Positions 35,124-44,900 are shown, numbered from the stretch's first letter. The stretch: 64,000 bases of DNA from GCA-2732755 sp965228265 (GCA_965228265.1 OZ245804.1:868001-932000); one strand, 5' to 3'. Translations and numbers: made by a program. Notes: generated from the sequence alone by a model not told the origin.

Positions 35124-35843
35124 TTAAGCAGGCTCATTGTCTTCGCGCATGAATCGTTTGAGCCCACGATACCCTTTCGTGTGAAGCGCAAGCAACCGCC
35201 TCGACTCCCGCAAGAGATTTAGGCCACACTCCGGGCAGGCCTCAAACTCGCTGAAATGAACACTGTACATACACCGTGGGCACTTCCGGTTCGCGATCCG
35301 GTTGAACCGTGATTCCACACGAAGATGCACAGTACAGAAACCAATCAGTAGAAAACCAATCACGAGTAGTCCCGTATTCCGAACCCATCGTGTGATTGTG
35401 GGCTTCCAGTAAACCCTATGAGTCTCGCCGTGCATGGTCGTAGTAAAGATGCGTTCAACTTGGGAGTTGTGCCAGTCCGACGCATACGGTTCAGTCAATG
35501 GCACCTCGTTAAGCCACTTTCTCAATTCAACTGCTGCCGCTGATTCAGACTGCAGAAACGCAACGGGATCTTCCACATGTATCGAGTCGCAAACCACAAC
35601 AGGCTCGGAGACGATCACGGAGTCTCGATAGATCGTGCTCGACATACTGTAATAAAAGTCTGCACTTGCAGGCGGTACGAATCGGTGTTGCGTTGTGACT
35701 CGGAAACCTTTGGCTGCGTTTGAATACTCGATACCAGGGCGCTTCGGATTGAGACCGAATAGCATGAGCGTAAAGGCAACTGTAATCCCTATCCGCCACC
35801 ACGGCGGCCGCGGATCGAACACCCTGACCACCCAGGGCCTCAC
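35124..35843 (-). CDS. Membrane protein with C-terminal zinc ribbon, unknown function
   Basis: 239 residues. GTG start overlaps the stop of the upstream permease gene (GTGA overlap at 35840-35843), indicating translational coupling. A transmembrane helix lies near residues 16-31 and another near 150-172, with an extracytoplasmic loop between. The C-terminus has a zinc ribbon, CPRC ... CPEC (residues about 189-206), followed by basic residues. Small zinc-ribbon membrane proteins next to ABC transporter genes are frequent in planctomycetes (general knowledge); the role is unknown. AT content is higher than that of neighbouring genes. Confidence 0.7.
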   Translation of the reverse strand: MRPWVVRVFDPRPPWWRIGITVAFTLMLFGLNPKRPGIEYSNAAKGFRVTTQHRFVPPASADFYYSMSSTIYRDSVIVSEPVVVCDSIHVEDPVAFLQSESAAAVELRKWLNEVPLTEPYASDWHNSQVERIFTTTMHGETHRVYWKPTITRWVRNTGLLVIGFLLIGFCTVHLRVESRFNRIANRKCPRCMYSVHFSEFEACPECGLNLLRESRRLLALHTKGYRGLKRFMREDNEPA

Positions 35844-37714
35844 TTCGCCCCCGCCAGTTTCCGCACCGTAAAGTCAAAGTTCCGCACAATCGCCTTGTGC
35901 AGCCCAAGCACGATCGCCGCGTACACCGCCGCCGCGATCAGCGCGCCCACCGCAAGCCCCACGCGCGCCGAGGCCAGGCCCGACTCGCCGACTGTCTCCG
36001 ACATCGCGCGGACCGGGTACACACACGCCCGTACCACCGACGCTGGCGTGAGCGCCGCCATCGGTGCGCCGAGCACCGGCACAGCGTCGGAACTCAGCCA
36101 CCCGCACAGCCCGACCGTGCCGCCGATCGCCCCGACCACACCCACTGTGCCCACGACCGAGCCGAGCGTGCCCTTGCTCTTGATCGACCACTGCAACCCG
36201 ATGATCACGCAGAACGCCATGAACGCCAGCGACGCGACAAGCACCACCAGCCCGGCCTCGGGAAGCACGACCGGAGCCGTGTGCGTCACGTTCCCGATGC
36301 GGTCGGCGACAAACGCCTTGCTCTCATTCCCGAACCCGCGAAAGAGCGTGTACACCCCCGCGATCCCGATCGTCGCCGAGGGCACCGCGACCAACGGCAG
36401 GATGTACGCGATCAGGCCGCGCAGCTTGCCCATCATGTACGCGCTCGCCGTCAAAGGCGTCGTCAGCAGCAGGTCGAGCGTCCCGTCCTCGCGTTCCCGG
36501 CTGATCGCGGTCGCGGACATGTTCATCGCGACCAGCGCCGTCACCGCAAGCTCACCCACGACCGTCATCGCGATCGCCAGACGAAACGCGTCAGCCGTCA
36601 TCGGGCTGCTGTGGTAGTACGCCACGAGACCCACGCCCCAGAGCGCGCCGAGCACGATGAACGCCCACCGCGCCACGATGCGACCGGCGGAGCTGTTCCT
36701 GGCCGCCGCCTCGCGCCACGCCACCGGGTTGTTCCACACCGATCGTGGTGCGCGGTGCAGCTCGTCCTTCGTGCCCTGCTTGAAGATCCGCCTGTGGATC
36801 GGCACGCCCGCAGCCCCGGCCGCCATCGTCGCCAGCCCGCCCGCGCGGACCGTGATCGTGCTCGCCACGATCAGCACCAGGCTCAGGATCGTGCTCGCCC
36901 AGCACCACGTCGTGACAGGCCGCGCGAGCATCCAGCTCGCCAGAAAACCCAGATTCGGATCCTCGATATCCGCTCGCGGATACCCCGTCGGCTCGAGCAG
37001 AGCCGTCAGCGTCAGGAACGGATTGATCGCGGTCATCCACGTCACCCCGTCGCCGTCCGGCCCGGCGCCCATCCCCGAGGCCACCATCGAACGATCAATC
37101 CCGATCGTCAGCGCCAGATAGCTCACCACCGTGACATAGAACGCAAACACCGCGCGCCGACCCACCACCCGGCTGCACGAAAGCGCAATCGCGATCGACC
37201 CGACAAGCAGCGCCGCGCACGCCGCGATCAGGTAGCTCGTCATGATCGAACGCCCCGGCACGCCGCCGTAATACTGCGTCAACGCAAACAACGGCATCGA
37301 GCAGAACAGAAGCGCCAGAATAAAGAACATCCGCCCAAACAGGTTCCCCGTCACGATCTGACCGGGCGACATGGGCGTCGTCAGCAGAATGTCCCAGGTC
37401 TTCGGGCTCGCCTCCTGCGCAATCGCACCCGCCATGAAGACCGGCGCCAGAATACAGATCAGCCCGATCTGCAGATACGCCACCAGCGTGAATGAACGAG
37501 CACCCGCCGCTGCCAGCTCGCCGTAGCTCGGCGCCCCGCCCGATCCGCCCGTGCCCTGCGTCAAGAGAAGCCACAGCAAGACCAGAATCATCACGCCCAG
37601 ATACGCCGAGCGGATGTACATGTGCCTAACCCGCCGAGACCCGCCCTGGACGAGCCGAACGGCGATCGGGTTGATCGGACCAAGACGCAGGATATATCGA
37701 ACAAGCGGTGGCAT
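35840..37714 (-). CDS. ABC-2 type transporter permease, fused double-length
   Basis: 624 residues from ATG at 37714. Two homologous halves, each with about six membrane helices, are joined. Each half contains the ABC-2 signature near its second helix: ...EASPKTWDILLTTPMSPGQIVTGN... and ...REREDGTLDLLLTTPLTASAYMMGK. One half-size unit is typical, so this is a natural fusion acting as a full heterodimer-like permease. No ATP-binding subunit is adjacent, so the partner gene is elsewhere. The substrate is unknown. A -10-like TAAGAT lies 7 bp before the ATG and no ribosome site is seen. Confidence 0.85.
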   Translation of the reverse strand: MPPLVRYILRLGPINPIAVRLVQGGSRRVRHMYIRSAYLGVMILVLLWLLLTQGTGGSGGAPSYGELAAAGARSFTLVAYLQIGLICILAPVFMAGAIAQEASPKTWDILLTTPMSPGQIVTGNLFGRMFFILALLFCSMPLFALTQYYGGVPGRSIMTSYLIAACAALLVGSIAIALSCSRVVGRRAVFAFYVTVVSYLALTIGIDRSMVASGMGAGPDGDGVTWMTAINPFLTLTALLEPTGYPRADIEDPNLGFLASWMLARPVTTWCWASTILSLVLIVASTITVRAGGLATMAAGAAGVPIHRRIFKQGTKDELHRAPRSVWNNPVAWREAAARNSSAGRIVARWAFIVLGALWGVGLVAYYHSSPMTADAFRLAIAMTVVGELAVTALVAMNMSATAISREREDGTLDLLLTTPLTASAYMMGKLRGLIAYILPLVAVPSATIGIAGVYTLFRGFGNESKAFVADRIGNVTHTAPVVLPEAGLVVLVASLAFMAFCVIIGLQWSIKSKGTLGSVVGTVGVVGAIGGTVGLCGWLSSDAVPVLGAPMAALTPASVVRACVYPVRAMSETVGESGLASARVGLAVGALIAAAVYAAIVLGLHKAIVRNFDFTVRKLAGAK

Positions 37715-37721
37715 CGGAGCA

Positions 37722-37727
37722 ATCTTA
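37722..37727 (-). promoter_or_regulatory. Candidate -10 box TAAGAT directly before permease
   Basis: On the minus strand TAAGAT is separated from the ATG by only 7 bp, consistent with a leaderless transcript. No Shine-Dalgarno sequence is visible. Confidence 0.35.
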
Positions 37728-37874
37728 TCGCAGGAGACACCGACCGGTTCGGCTCGTGCGAGAGTTCTCTCATCCCAGCTCAACCCCTCAAAAACAACCA
37801 CGCCCGGCCTTGTGGGACCGGGCGAGGTGAGAGTGTATGGAGAAGCCCTTGGAAAGGGGCTCTGGTTTTTCAAA

Positions 37875-38825
37875 TCACCGGCGGCGACGCATCGCTGCCA
37901 GACCGCCCAGGCCAAGCAGCGCAACACTGCCCGGAGCCGGGACGAAGTTCACATTCAGCACCGAAGTGCCCGAGGACGTCGAATCCGAAGTCGCATCAAA
38001 GCCGGCACCATAGACCGTGTTGAAGCAACCAACCGCGATGTAGTACGTGCCGTCGGCAAGCGCACCAACCGTGTCCGAAGTCAGCTCGGAGGTCAGGATG
38101 CCCGCGCCGAAGTCGGCGTCGTCGTTGCTGGCGACCAGGTTGCCCGCAGCATCGAACAGGCCGATCTCGGTGTCGTCGTCGCCGAAGCTGCCGCCCGTGT
38201 TGGTCGACCCGAATGTGTCGATCGACCAGGGCTGAGCACCAGCGCCACCCGAGACATCAAAGCTGTACCACAGAACAGACGCGGGAAGCATTTCGTCCGA
38301 CACGGAGGTGTTCGGGTTCACACCGATGAACGTGCTCGCCGGGGGCGGCGGAGCCATGAAGTCGTAGAACTCAAAGCTCACGTTGTTCCAGATAGCGTCG
38401 GCGCCGGGCGCGTCATCGAACGTCTCGAAGAACTCGAAGTTCCAGTTCCCCACGACATCGTTGCCCCAGAGAGCATTGCCGCCTGTGATGGTGTTCGGGC
38501 CGATTGCGACGGTGCCGGCGAAAGTGGTGCCGCTGCCGAGAGCAACCTGCCCAACGATGCCGCCCGGGTTGGTCACCGAGACCGCAGCCTCGCTCCCCCA
38601 CGTGCCCACGCCGTTGTCGGTCAGATCGCCTTGAAAGACGATGTCACCCACAACGAACGGTGCGCCGGCGTAATTGAACGAGAACGAGCCGTTGTCCGCG
38701 TCCCCCACGGCACCCGCAGAGTTGTACGGACCCGCCCCGGACGCCGTGAACTGCAGCGTCTGCGCAGACACAGTGCCCGCGGCAGCCAAGCCTGCAACGA
38801 TAGCCAGATTCTGAACAATTTTCAT
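37875..38825 (-). CDS. Secreted PPC-like protein with PEP-CTERM-like anchor (copy 1)
   Basis: 316 residues; ATG at 38825. A signal peptide ends at V-S-A-Q (about 22). Body: an N-terminal beta domain (23-165), then a pre-peptidase-C/DVUA0089-like domain (about 170-285) with DDDTEIGLFDAAGNLVASNDD and ADGTYYIAVG, and the tail VPAPGS, hydrophobic helix, MRRRR. The neighbouring upstream gene encodes a paralogue of exactly the same length, over 60% identical by eye. The start region reads GGGGGTTTATATGAAA, like that of the gene at 51537. Confidence 0.82.
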   Translation of the reverse strand: MKIVQNLAIVAGLAAAGTVSAQTLQFTASGAGPYNSAGAVGDADNGSFSFNYAGAPFVVGDIVFQGDLTDNGVGTWGSEAAVSVTNPGGIVGQVALGSGTTFAGTVAIGPNTITGGNALWGNDVVGNWNFEFFETFDDAPGADAIWNNVSFEFYDFMAPPPPASTFIGVNPNTSVSDEMLPASVLWYSFDVSGGAGAQPWSIDTFGSTNTGGSFGDDDTEIGLFDAAGNLVASNDDADFGAGILTSELTSDTVGALADGTYYIAVGCFNTVYGAGFDATSDSTSSGTSVLNVNFVPAPGSVALLGLGGLAAMRRRR

Positions 38826-39139
38826 ATAAACCCCCAAATGGTCGCCCTTCCGGGTTGAGAGCCCGGTCGAGACACTGCTCCAAATAAACAGTCCTACCCC
38901 ATGCCCGCCGAGATTTCGCGGGCCTCGCACAGCGTTGAGAGCGCTGTACACCTAGTACATACACCCGGTTTTCATGGTTGGCACATCAATCGCGCGAAAA
39001 AAGTTATCCGGAGGTGAACACTCAATGACGCTTGCAACTCCGCTAACGACTCGGTAAGACGTGCAGCCACGCCACGCGAAACACGCTTGCGCTGCATGCA
39101 CACGACGTCCCGGCGTCCGCAGCAATTCCGGCACAATTC
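38826..39139. other. Intergenic region with leader of copy 1
   Basis: About 315 bp between the start of copy 1 and the terminator of copy 2. A promoter must lie here but no good -35/-10 pair was found. An inverted repeat GCGCTCTCAACGCTGTGC-like segment lies near 38927-38944. No gene. Confidence 0.4.
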
Positions 39140-39174
39140 AAAAAAAACATCGCCCGCTCAATGAGCGGGCGATG
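39140..39174 (-). terminator. Strong intrinsic terminator of copy 2 (minus strand)
   Basis: A 12-bp stem (39174-39163 with 39159-39148), 3-base loop, and an A8 run at 39140-39147, which is a T8 tract on the minus strand. Confidence 0.96.
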
Positions 39175-39200
39175 CGAGAAGTAGGACGAATCAGGAGCGA

Positions 39201-40151
39201 TTAGCGGCGACGACGGATCGCGGCCAGGCCACCGAGGCCGAGCAGAGCAGCCGAAGCCGGAGCCGGGACGAAGTTGAAGTTCACAACGTTCGTGCCGACA
39301 GCGGTCGAGTCCGAGGTCGCGTCGAAGTTCGCGTTGTACACCGTGTTGAACGAGCCAACAGCGACGTAGTAGGTGCCGTCGGCGAGAGCGCCAACCGTGC
39401 TCGAATCGATCAGCGAGGTCAGGATGCCAGCGCCGAAGTCCTCGTCGTCGTTGGTGGCGATGACGTTGCCAGCCGCGTCGTACAGGCCGAGCTCGGTGTC
39501 GTCGTCAGCGAAAGCGCCGCCGGTGTTGGTCGAACCGAGGGTGTCGATCGACCAGGGCAGAGCACCAGCGCCGCCCGAGACGTCGAAGCTGTACCAGGTA
39601 ACCTCAGCCGCGTTCAGCGGGCCCGAAGCGGTCGTGGAGGGGTTGTCGCCGACGTAGGTGCTGGCGGGGGGGCCAGCCGGAACGAAGTCGTAGAAGTCGA
39701 AGTTGACGTTGTCCCAGATGGCGTCAGCGCCGGCGGCGTCATCGAACGACTCGAAGAACTCGAAGCTCCAGGTGCCGACCACGTCGCTGCCCCACAGAGC
39801 GTTGCCGCCCGAGATGGTGTTCGGGCCGATTGCGACGGTACCAGCGAAGGTCTGGCCGCTGCCGAGGGCAACCTGGCCGACCACGCCGCCGGGGTTGGTG
39901 ATCGCAACAGAAGCCTCGCTCTGCCACGTGCCAACGCCACCGTCGGTGATGTTGCCCGTGAAGACGACGTCGCCGACCGTGAAGGCCGCGCCGGCGTAGT
40001 TGTAAGTGAACGAACCGTTGTCCACGTCGCCCACGGCGCCAGCGGAGTTGAACGGACCGGCAGCGCCGGCGGAGAACTGCAGGGTCTGGGCCGAAGCCGA
40101 GGCGGTCAGGGCCAGGCCGGCTGCGAATGCGACTGTCTTGGCAATGCTCAT
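39201..40151 (-). CDS. Secreted PPC-like protein with PEP-CTERM-like anchor (copy 2)
   Basis: 316 residues; ATG at 40151 with AAAAGAGAG upstream. A signal peptide ends at S-A-S-A-Q. Strongly similar to copy 1 along its whole length, including GSFxYNYAGA.F.VGDVVF.G, WGSDVVG.W.FEFFE.FDDA.GADAIW.N, and DDDTELGLYDAAGN. The tail is VPAPASAALLGLGGLAA with IRRRR. Both likely arose by tandem duplication. The codon use of copy 2 is more uniform (GCC, GTC, AAC), which suggests strong expression, but this is an impression only. Confidence 0.85.
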   Translation of the reverse strand: MSIAKTVAFAAGLALTASASAQTLQFSAGAAGPFNSAGAVGDVDNGSFTYNYAGAAFTVGDVVFTGNITDGGVGTWQSEASVAITNPGGVVGQVALGSGQTFAGTVAIGPNTISGGNALWGSDVVGTWSFEFFESFDDAAGADAIWDNVNFDFYDFVPAGPPASTYVGDNPSTTASGPLNAAEVTWYSFDVSGGAGALPWSIDTLGSTNTGGAFADDDTELGLYDAAGNVIATNDDEDFGAGILTSLIDSSTVGALADGTYYVAVGSFNTVYNANFDATSDSTAVGTNVVNFNFVPAPASAALLGLGGLAAIRRRR

Positions 40152-40557
40152 GTGTACTCTCTTTTCTTGTCTACTCTCTGGAGTCCGGGCCATGTCCCGG
40201 AGCACCCTCCACACTCCGTCCCCGGCAGACACTCGCCAGGAACAAACACCGACGCGAAAGCTCTCGCTCTCGCCTCAGATTCACGCCGACAACAACTCTC
40301 GACGCGTACAGATTGGCTTCTTTGCTGACAACCCCATCCGATTCAGATGCTGACGCCCCCACAGACCAGGCGGGCTTGGACAGGATGCTTGCGATCAAAA
40401 AATCGCTCTGGTTGTCAGAGGTGCAAAGTCGCCTCTCTCCGGGTCAGCGTTATGAGCGCTTACCCTTAAATTCCCATGACCCCAAGTTAGAGGGAACTGT
40501 CTGTCAAATCAAGACCAAAGTTCCTTGAAGACCCCATACAGTTGGTTTTTCCAAATA
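40152..40557. other. Intergenic region of about 400 bp upstream of copy 2
   Basis: No gene recognised on either strand. The part 40450-40540 is notably AT-richer than its surroundings and contains TTGACA on the minus strand (near 40508), but with no -10 at suitable distance. Confidence 0.45.
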
Positions 40558-40579
40558 GAAAACCCCGCCGAAGCGGGGT
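40558..40579 (-). terminator. Terminator of clpC (minus strand)
   Basis: Minus strand ACCCCGC/GCGGGGT stem (40579-40573 with 40568-40562), TTCG tetraloop, then TTTTC. It lies about 50 bp after the clpC stop. Confidence 0.92.
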
Positions 40580-40630
40580 CAGTGTGAACCTAGGTAAATC
40601 CGGCTATCTAAATGAAGCCGTATACAGGTC

Positions 40631-43174
40631 TTAGGTGGCGCTCGATCCGGCCTGGATCTGCTCGTCAGAGCCGTCCTGGTCCGCCTCGGGCTCGTCCGGC
40701 TTGGCCTCGCTCTGGAAGAACAGGTTCTCGGCCCCCTCCTTCCGGCTGACCGTCACCACCGCGTTCGAAGCGATGTCGCCAGCCAGCAGCATCTCGCTGA
40801 GCGGATCCTCGATCAGGTTCCCGATCGCTCGACGCAGAGGCCTCGCCCCGTAGTCCGGGTTGTACCCCTTCTCGATCAGGTAGTCCTTCGCCGACTGCTC
40901 CAGCACCATCGTGATGTTCTGGTGCGTCAGGCGCTCGCCAACCTTGGCCACCTCGTACTCCACGATCTGCGTCAGATCGTCCTTCGTCAGCGGCTGGAAC
41001 ACCACAATGTCATCCAGACGGTTCAGGAACTCGGGGCGGAAGAACCGCTCGATCTCCTTCATCAGGATGCCCTTGATGTTGTCGTAATCCGCCTCCGTCG
41101 TCCGCTTCTGGAAGCCGAACCCGCCGCCACCCTTGATCAGGTCCGCGCCGATGTTCGACGTCATGATGATGATCGTGTTCCTGAAGTCCACGTGACGGCC
41201 AAACGAGTCCGTCAGGCGACCCTCTTCCATGATCTGAAGCAGCATGTTGAACACGTCCGGGTGAGCCTTCTCGACCTCGTCGAGCAGCACCACCGCGTAC
41301 GGCCGCCTGCGGATCTGCTCCGTCAGCTGGCCGCCCTCCTCGTAGCCGACGTAGCCCGGAGGCGCGCCGACCAGTCGGCTCACGTTGTGCTTCTCCATGT
41401 ACTCAGACATGTCCAGATGCACCAACGCATCCGCGTCGCCGAACATGAACTCCGCCAATGCCTTCGACAGCAGCGTCTTGCCCACACCCGACGGCCCGAC
41501 AAACACGAACGAACCCATCGGACGCTTCGGATCCTTCAAACCGGCCCGTGCACGACGGATCGACTTGCTGATCGACTTGATCGCGGCGTCCTGGCTGATG
41601 ACCTTCTTGTGCAGCTCCGCCTCGAGCTGGAGAAGCCTCTGAGCCTCCTCCTTCTCAAGCCTCTGCAGCGGCACACCAGTCATCTTGCTGACGACCTCGG
41701 CGATGACTTCCTCATCAACCACGCCGCCCTTCTCCTGAGACTGCTCACGCCACGTCTGCTGGATGTCTTCCTTCTTCTTGCGCATCTTCTCCGACTGATC
41801 GCGCAGCTCTGCCGCACGCTCGTAGTCGGCAGCCTTGACCGCCTCGTCCTTCTCGATCGAAAGACGCTCGATCTCGCTCTCGATCTCTGCAAGGTTTGGC
41901 GGCTTGCTCATGCTCTTGATCCGAACACGCGCACCAGCCTCGTCCAGCACATCGATCGACTTGTCGGGCTGAACCCGACCCATGATGTACCGACCCGACA
42001 GCTCGACCGCTGCCTTCAGCGCGTCGTCCGTGATCTTCACACGGTGGTGATCCTCGTACTTGTCGCGGATCCCCTTCAGAATCTCGACCGTCTGATCGGG
42101 CGAGGGCTGATCCACCGTGATCGCCTGGAATCGACGCGCCAGAGCAGCGTCCTTCTCGATGTACTTGCGGTACTCGTCGAACGTCGTCGCACCGATGCAC
42201 TGGATCTCGCCGCGTGCCAGCGCCGGCTTCAGCACGTTCGACGCGTCGATCGCGCCCTCCGCGCCGCCCGCACCCACAAGCGTGTGCAGCTCGTCGATGA
42301 ACAGAATCACGTTCTTCGCCCGGCGGACCTCGCTCATCACAGCCTTGATCCGCTCCTCGAACTGACCGCGGTACTTCGTGCCCGCGACCATCATCGCAAG
42401 ATCAAGCACCACCAGGCGCTTCTCGTGCAGGATGTCCGGAACCTCGCCCGCGACGATCCGCTGGCTCAGACCCTCGACGATCGCGGTCTTACCCACGCCC
42501 GCCTCACCCAGCAGCACCGGGTTGTTCTTCGTGCGGCGGCAAAGCACCTGCACCAGACGCTCGATCTCGCGCTCACGCCCGATGACCGGGTCCAGCTCCT
42601 TGCTTTTGGCAAGCTCCGTCAGGTCACGACCGAACGAATCCAGCGCGGGCGTCTTGCTCTTGCCCTTGCGACCGGCCCCGGGCTCGCCCCCGCCGCCACC
42701 AGCCGTCGCTGCGCCCGAATCCTCGACCTCCTCACCCGAAGCGCCGAGCAGATTCAGAACCTCCTCGCGCACCTCTTCGAGCTTGAGCCCAAGGTTCCGC
42801 AGCACCTGCGCCGCCACGCCGTCGTGCTCACGCAACAGACCGAGCAGCAGATGCTCCGTCCCGACGTAGTTGTGGTTCAGATTCCGCGCCTCTTCGATCG
42901 CGTACTCGATAACTTTCTTAGCCCTGGGTGTCTGGGGCAGCTTGCCCATCGTCACCATCTCGGGGCCCTGCTTCACGAGCTTCTCGACCTCGAGACGCAC
43001 CTTGCGCAGGTCAACACTCAGCGCCTTGAGCACGTTCGCGCCCACGCCGGAGCCTTCCTTGACGAGGCCGAGCAAGATGTGCTCCGTCCCGATGTACTCA
43101 TGGTTGAAACGCTGGGCTTCCTGGTTCGCCAGCGCCATCACCTTGCGGGCTCGATCTGTGAAGCGTTCAAACAT
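40631..43174 (-). CDS. clpC: ATP-dependent Clp protease ATP-binding subunit ClpC
   Basis: 847 residues; ATG at 43174 with GGAGG upstream (an upstream extension of 51 codons has no ribosome site). Two Clp-N repeats (about 1-75 and 80-150), a Gly-rich linker, AAA1 with Walker A GEAGVGKT at 223-230 and Walker B VILFIDELH, a middle domain carrying a UVR-like motif (KDEAVKAADYERAAELRDQ), AAA2 with Walker A GPSGVGKT at 560-567, and the C-terminal ClpB-D2-small domain. The UVR-like middle segment marks ClpC rather than ClpA/ClpB. It unfolds proteins for ClpP, whose gene is not here. A sigma-54-like promoter lies upstream at 43335-43351. Confidence 0.97.
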   Translation of the reverse strand: MFERFTDRARKVMALANQEAQRFNHEYIGTEHILLGLVKEGSGVGANVLKALSVDLRKVRLEVEKLVKQGPEMVTMGKLPQTPRAKKVIEYAIEEARNLNHNYVGTEHLLLGLLREHDGVAAQVLRNLGLKLEEVREEVLNLLGASGEEVEDSGAATAGGGGGEPGAGRKGKSKTPALDSFGRDLTELAKSKELDPVIGREREIERLVQVLCRRTKNNPVLLGEAGVGKTAIVEGLSQRIVAGEVPDILHEKRLVVLDLAMMVAGTKYRGQFEERIKAVMSEVRRAKNVILFIDELHTLVGAGGAEGAIDASNVLKPALARGEIQCIGATTFDEYRKYIEKDAALARRFQAITVDQPSPDQTVEILKGIRDKYEDHHRVKITDDALKAAVELSGRYIMGRVQPDKSIDVLDEAGARVRIKSMSKPPNLAEIESEIERLSIEKDEAVKAADYERAAELRDQSEKMRKKKEDIQQTWREQSQEKGGVVDEEVIAEVVSKMTGVPLQRLEKEEAQRLLQLEAELHKKVISQDAAIKSISKSIRRARAGLKDPKRPMGSFVFVGPSGVGKTLLSKALAEFMFGDADALVHLDMSEYMEKHNVSRLVGAPPGYVGYEEGGQLTEQIRRRPYAVVLLDEVEKAHPDVFNMLLQIMEEGRLTDSFGRHVDFRNTIIIMTSNIGADLIKGGGGFGFQKRTTEADYDNIKGILMKEIERFFRPEFLNRLDDIVVFQPLTKDDLTQIVEYEVAKVGERLTHQNITMVLEQSAKDYLIEKGYNPDYGARPLRRAIGNLIEDPLSEMLLAGDIASNAVVTVSRKEGAENLFFQSEAKPDEPEADQDGSDEQIQAGSSAT

Positions 43175-43334
43175 GCCTGCCTCCTGTCCGGCCTGAACCT
43201 CCCGGTTCACTCTGCCCGGCGAACAACCGAGCTCGGCCGACGACTGTTTCGTATCCCTCTCGAATGAGGTTTGACACCCACCCGATTTCGCGACTCCCGC
43301 CGCGGGCCCCTCTTCGGGGCACCCCAACTATCGG

Positions 43335-43351
43335 TGCACAGCCGGTGCCAA
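43335..43351 (-). promoter_or_regulatory. Sigma-54-like promoter upstream of clpC
   Basis: Minus strand TTGGCAC-CGGCT-GTGCA: all seven bases of the -24 half match, and the GG and GC dinucleotides are 10 bp apart, as sigma-54 requires; the -12 element has one mismatch. It lies about 160 bp before the clpC start. The rest of the gap 43175-43466 holds no gene. Confidence 0.45.
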
Positions 43352-43466
43352 TCGCGTCAAACCCGCCTAAAGCCTGCCAGACACGATTTCGACGCCCGGA
43401 CCGACCCGGATGTCACCCGAATCGACAGCCCGGCCCGCCATCCTGACAGGTGTTGCGACAACAAGA

Positions 43467-44768
43467 TCAGCGCTCGTCTTCACGATCCACACGCGCGATC
43501 GGAGGCACATCTTTCCCCAAATTAGGGGAGTTGGTGCCCTCACTCGGCTCCTCGTCGAGGGCCGAGACATCCGCCACGATCCGGATCGGAATGACCGACT
43601 CGTCCTGGGCCCCGGTCACCTCATCGATGACGCGGATCTTCAGGTCGTACTCGCCCACCGCCAGCGTCGAGGGCAGCTCGATCGCCTGGGCCAGGAACAT
43701 GTCCTCAAACGAGCGTCGGCTCGTGCGGGGCAGCCAATCGATCCGCCGGCGCCAGGTCGGCTTGGAATCGCCCGCTCGCAGATAGAGCTCGAGCTCCTGC
43801 GTGATCTCCGCAGCCACCGTGTCGCCGTAGGTCATCGCCTCGCTCGACAGCGCCGAGCGCAACCCGAAGTGCTCCACCTCGGTGTACACGACCATCCGGT
43901 TGATCCGCCCCGCCAGGAACGTCTTGCGTTCCAGCGGCACGTAGTTGCCAAAGCCCGGCGCACGCGTGCAGAGTTCCGCCTTGCCGATGCGCACCCGCGC
44001 GTGCTCACGCAACTGCTCGGCCGCGTCGACCAGCACCTCGCGGATCCGCTGCGGGTCCCCGCCGATCTCGTCGGATTGCCCGGCCAGCCGCACGGCCAGC
44101 TCGCGGATCGACACCAAAGCCGCCCGCTCAGACTCCGTCAGCATCAACGGCCCGCCGCCCGGCAGATCGATCTCATCAATCACACCGTTGGCCGCGGACT
44201 CCAGCAGTGCCGCCGCGATCAGAGGCCTCGCCGGGTCCGACTGCTCCAGCGCCTCTTCCTTTAAAAGCTTGGACAGCTCTGCCGACAACTCCGCGATCCG
44301 CATCCCCCGGCTCTTGACCGGCTCGGGCTCGATCGTGATGTCAGATTCCTGGCTCTCGCCCTCCTCGACCACCGGCGCGGGCACGCCCTCGCCCGAGATC
44401 GAGATCGCCCGGAGCAGGGCGTCGTCCTCGCGCGACTGGTTTCGTAGACGCTGCCTCGGCTGGGGCGGGGCGTCCATCACGATCATGTCCGGGTTGTCGC
44501 CCGTGGTCTCTGTGTTCTGGAAGGCTTCGATCTCGGCCGCGGACTGGGCTGCCAGAGCGGCCAGGCTCGAATCGGGGGTGTCCTCGCTGCGGTCCGTGTC
44601 ATCGGTCCACACCCAATCCGAGGTGTCGTCCACCGGAGATGTGTTGGTGTTCGTGAGCGTCCCGGGCGAGGCCGAGCAGCCGGCCAGCAGCGCCACCGCT
44701 GCTGCTGACAGCACGATCCCGGCCGCGCCTTCGGGCCGCCGACGTCCGTGTCCGTGTTCCACACTCAT
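43467..44768 (-). CDS. Probable lipoprotein, unknown function
   Basis: 433 residues; ATG at 44768. Residues 1-31 form a lipoprotein signal: a basic N-terminus (HGHGRRR), a hydrophobic stretch and lipobox L-A-G-C with Cys31. The next 120 residues are acidic and low-complexity (DDTSDWVWTDDTDRSEDT). The second half (about 160-425) appears folded, with helices (140-260) and a beta-rich C-terminal part (VVYTEVEHFGL, ELELYLRAGD, YDLKIRVIDEVTGAQDESV). No family recognised. It is downstream of holA by about 130 bp on the same strand. Confidence 0.7.
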   Translation of the reverse strand: MSVEHGHGRRRPEGAAGIVLSAAAVALLAGCSASPGTLTNTNTSPVDDTSDWVWTDDTDRSEDTPDSSLAALAAQSAAEIEAFQNTETTGDNPDMIVMDAPPQPRQRLRNQSREDDALLRAISISGEGVPAPVVEEGESQESDITIEPEPVKSRGMRIAELSAELSKLLKEEALEQSDPARPLIAAALLESAANGVIDEIDLPGGGPLMLTESERAALVSIRELAVRLAGQSDEIGGDPQRIREVLVDAAEQLREHARVRIGKAELCTRAPGFGNYVPLERKTFLAGRINRMVVYTEVEHFGLRSALSSEAMTYGDTVAAEITQELELYLRAGDSKPTWRRRIDWLPRTSRRSFEDMFLAQAIELPSTLAVGEYDLKIRVIDEVTGAQDESVIPIRIVADVSALDEEPSEGTNSPNLGKDVPPIARVDREDER

Positions 44769-44900
44769 CCTGCGCGGCCTCCAGCCACAGGTCCGCGCCG
44801 ATCCGTGGCGCATCGCAAGCCCGTATCGGCAACGGATGCCTCAATGCGTTGGAGATTGCACGCTTTCTGCGCACAACTCGCAAGATGCGCAACTTTCGCG

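Noticed and set aside
40922..43267. Plus-strand open frame of 781 codons
   Set aside because: It is the antisense shadow of clpC; high Leu/Arg/His/Gln content and no domain.
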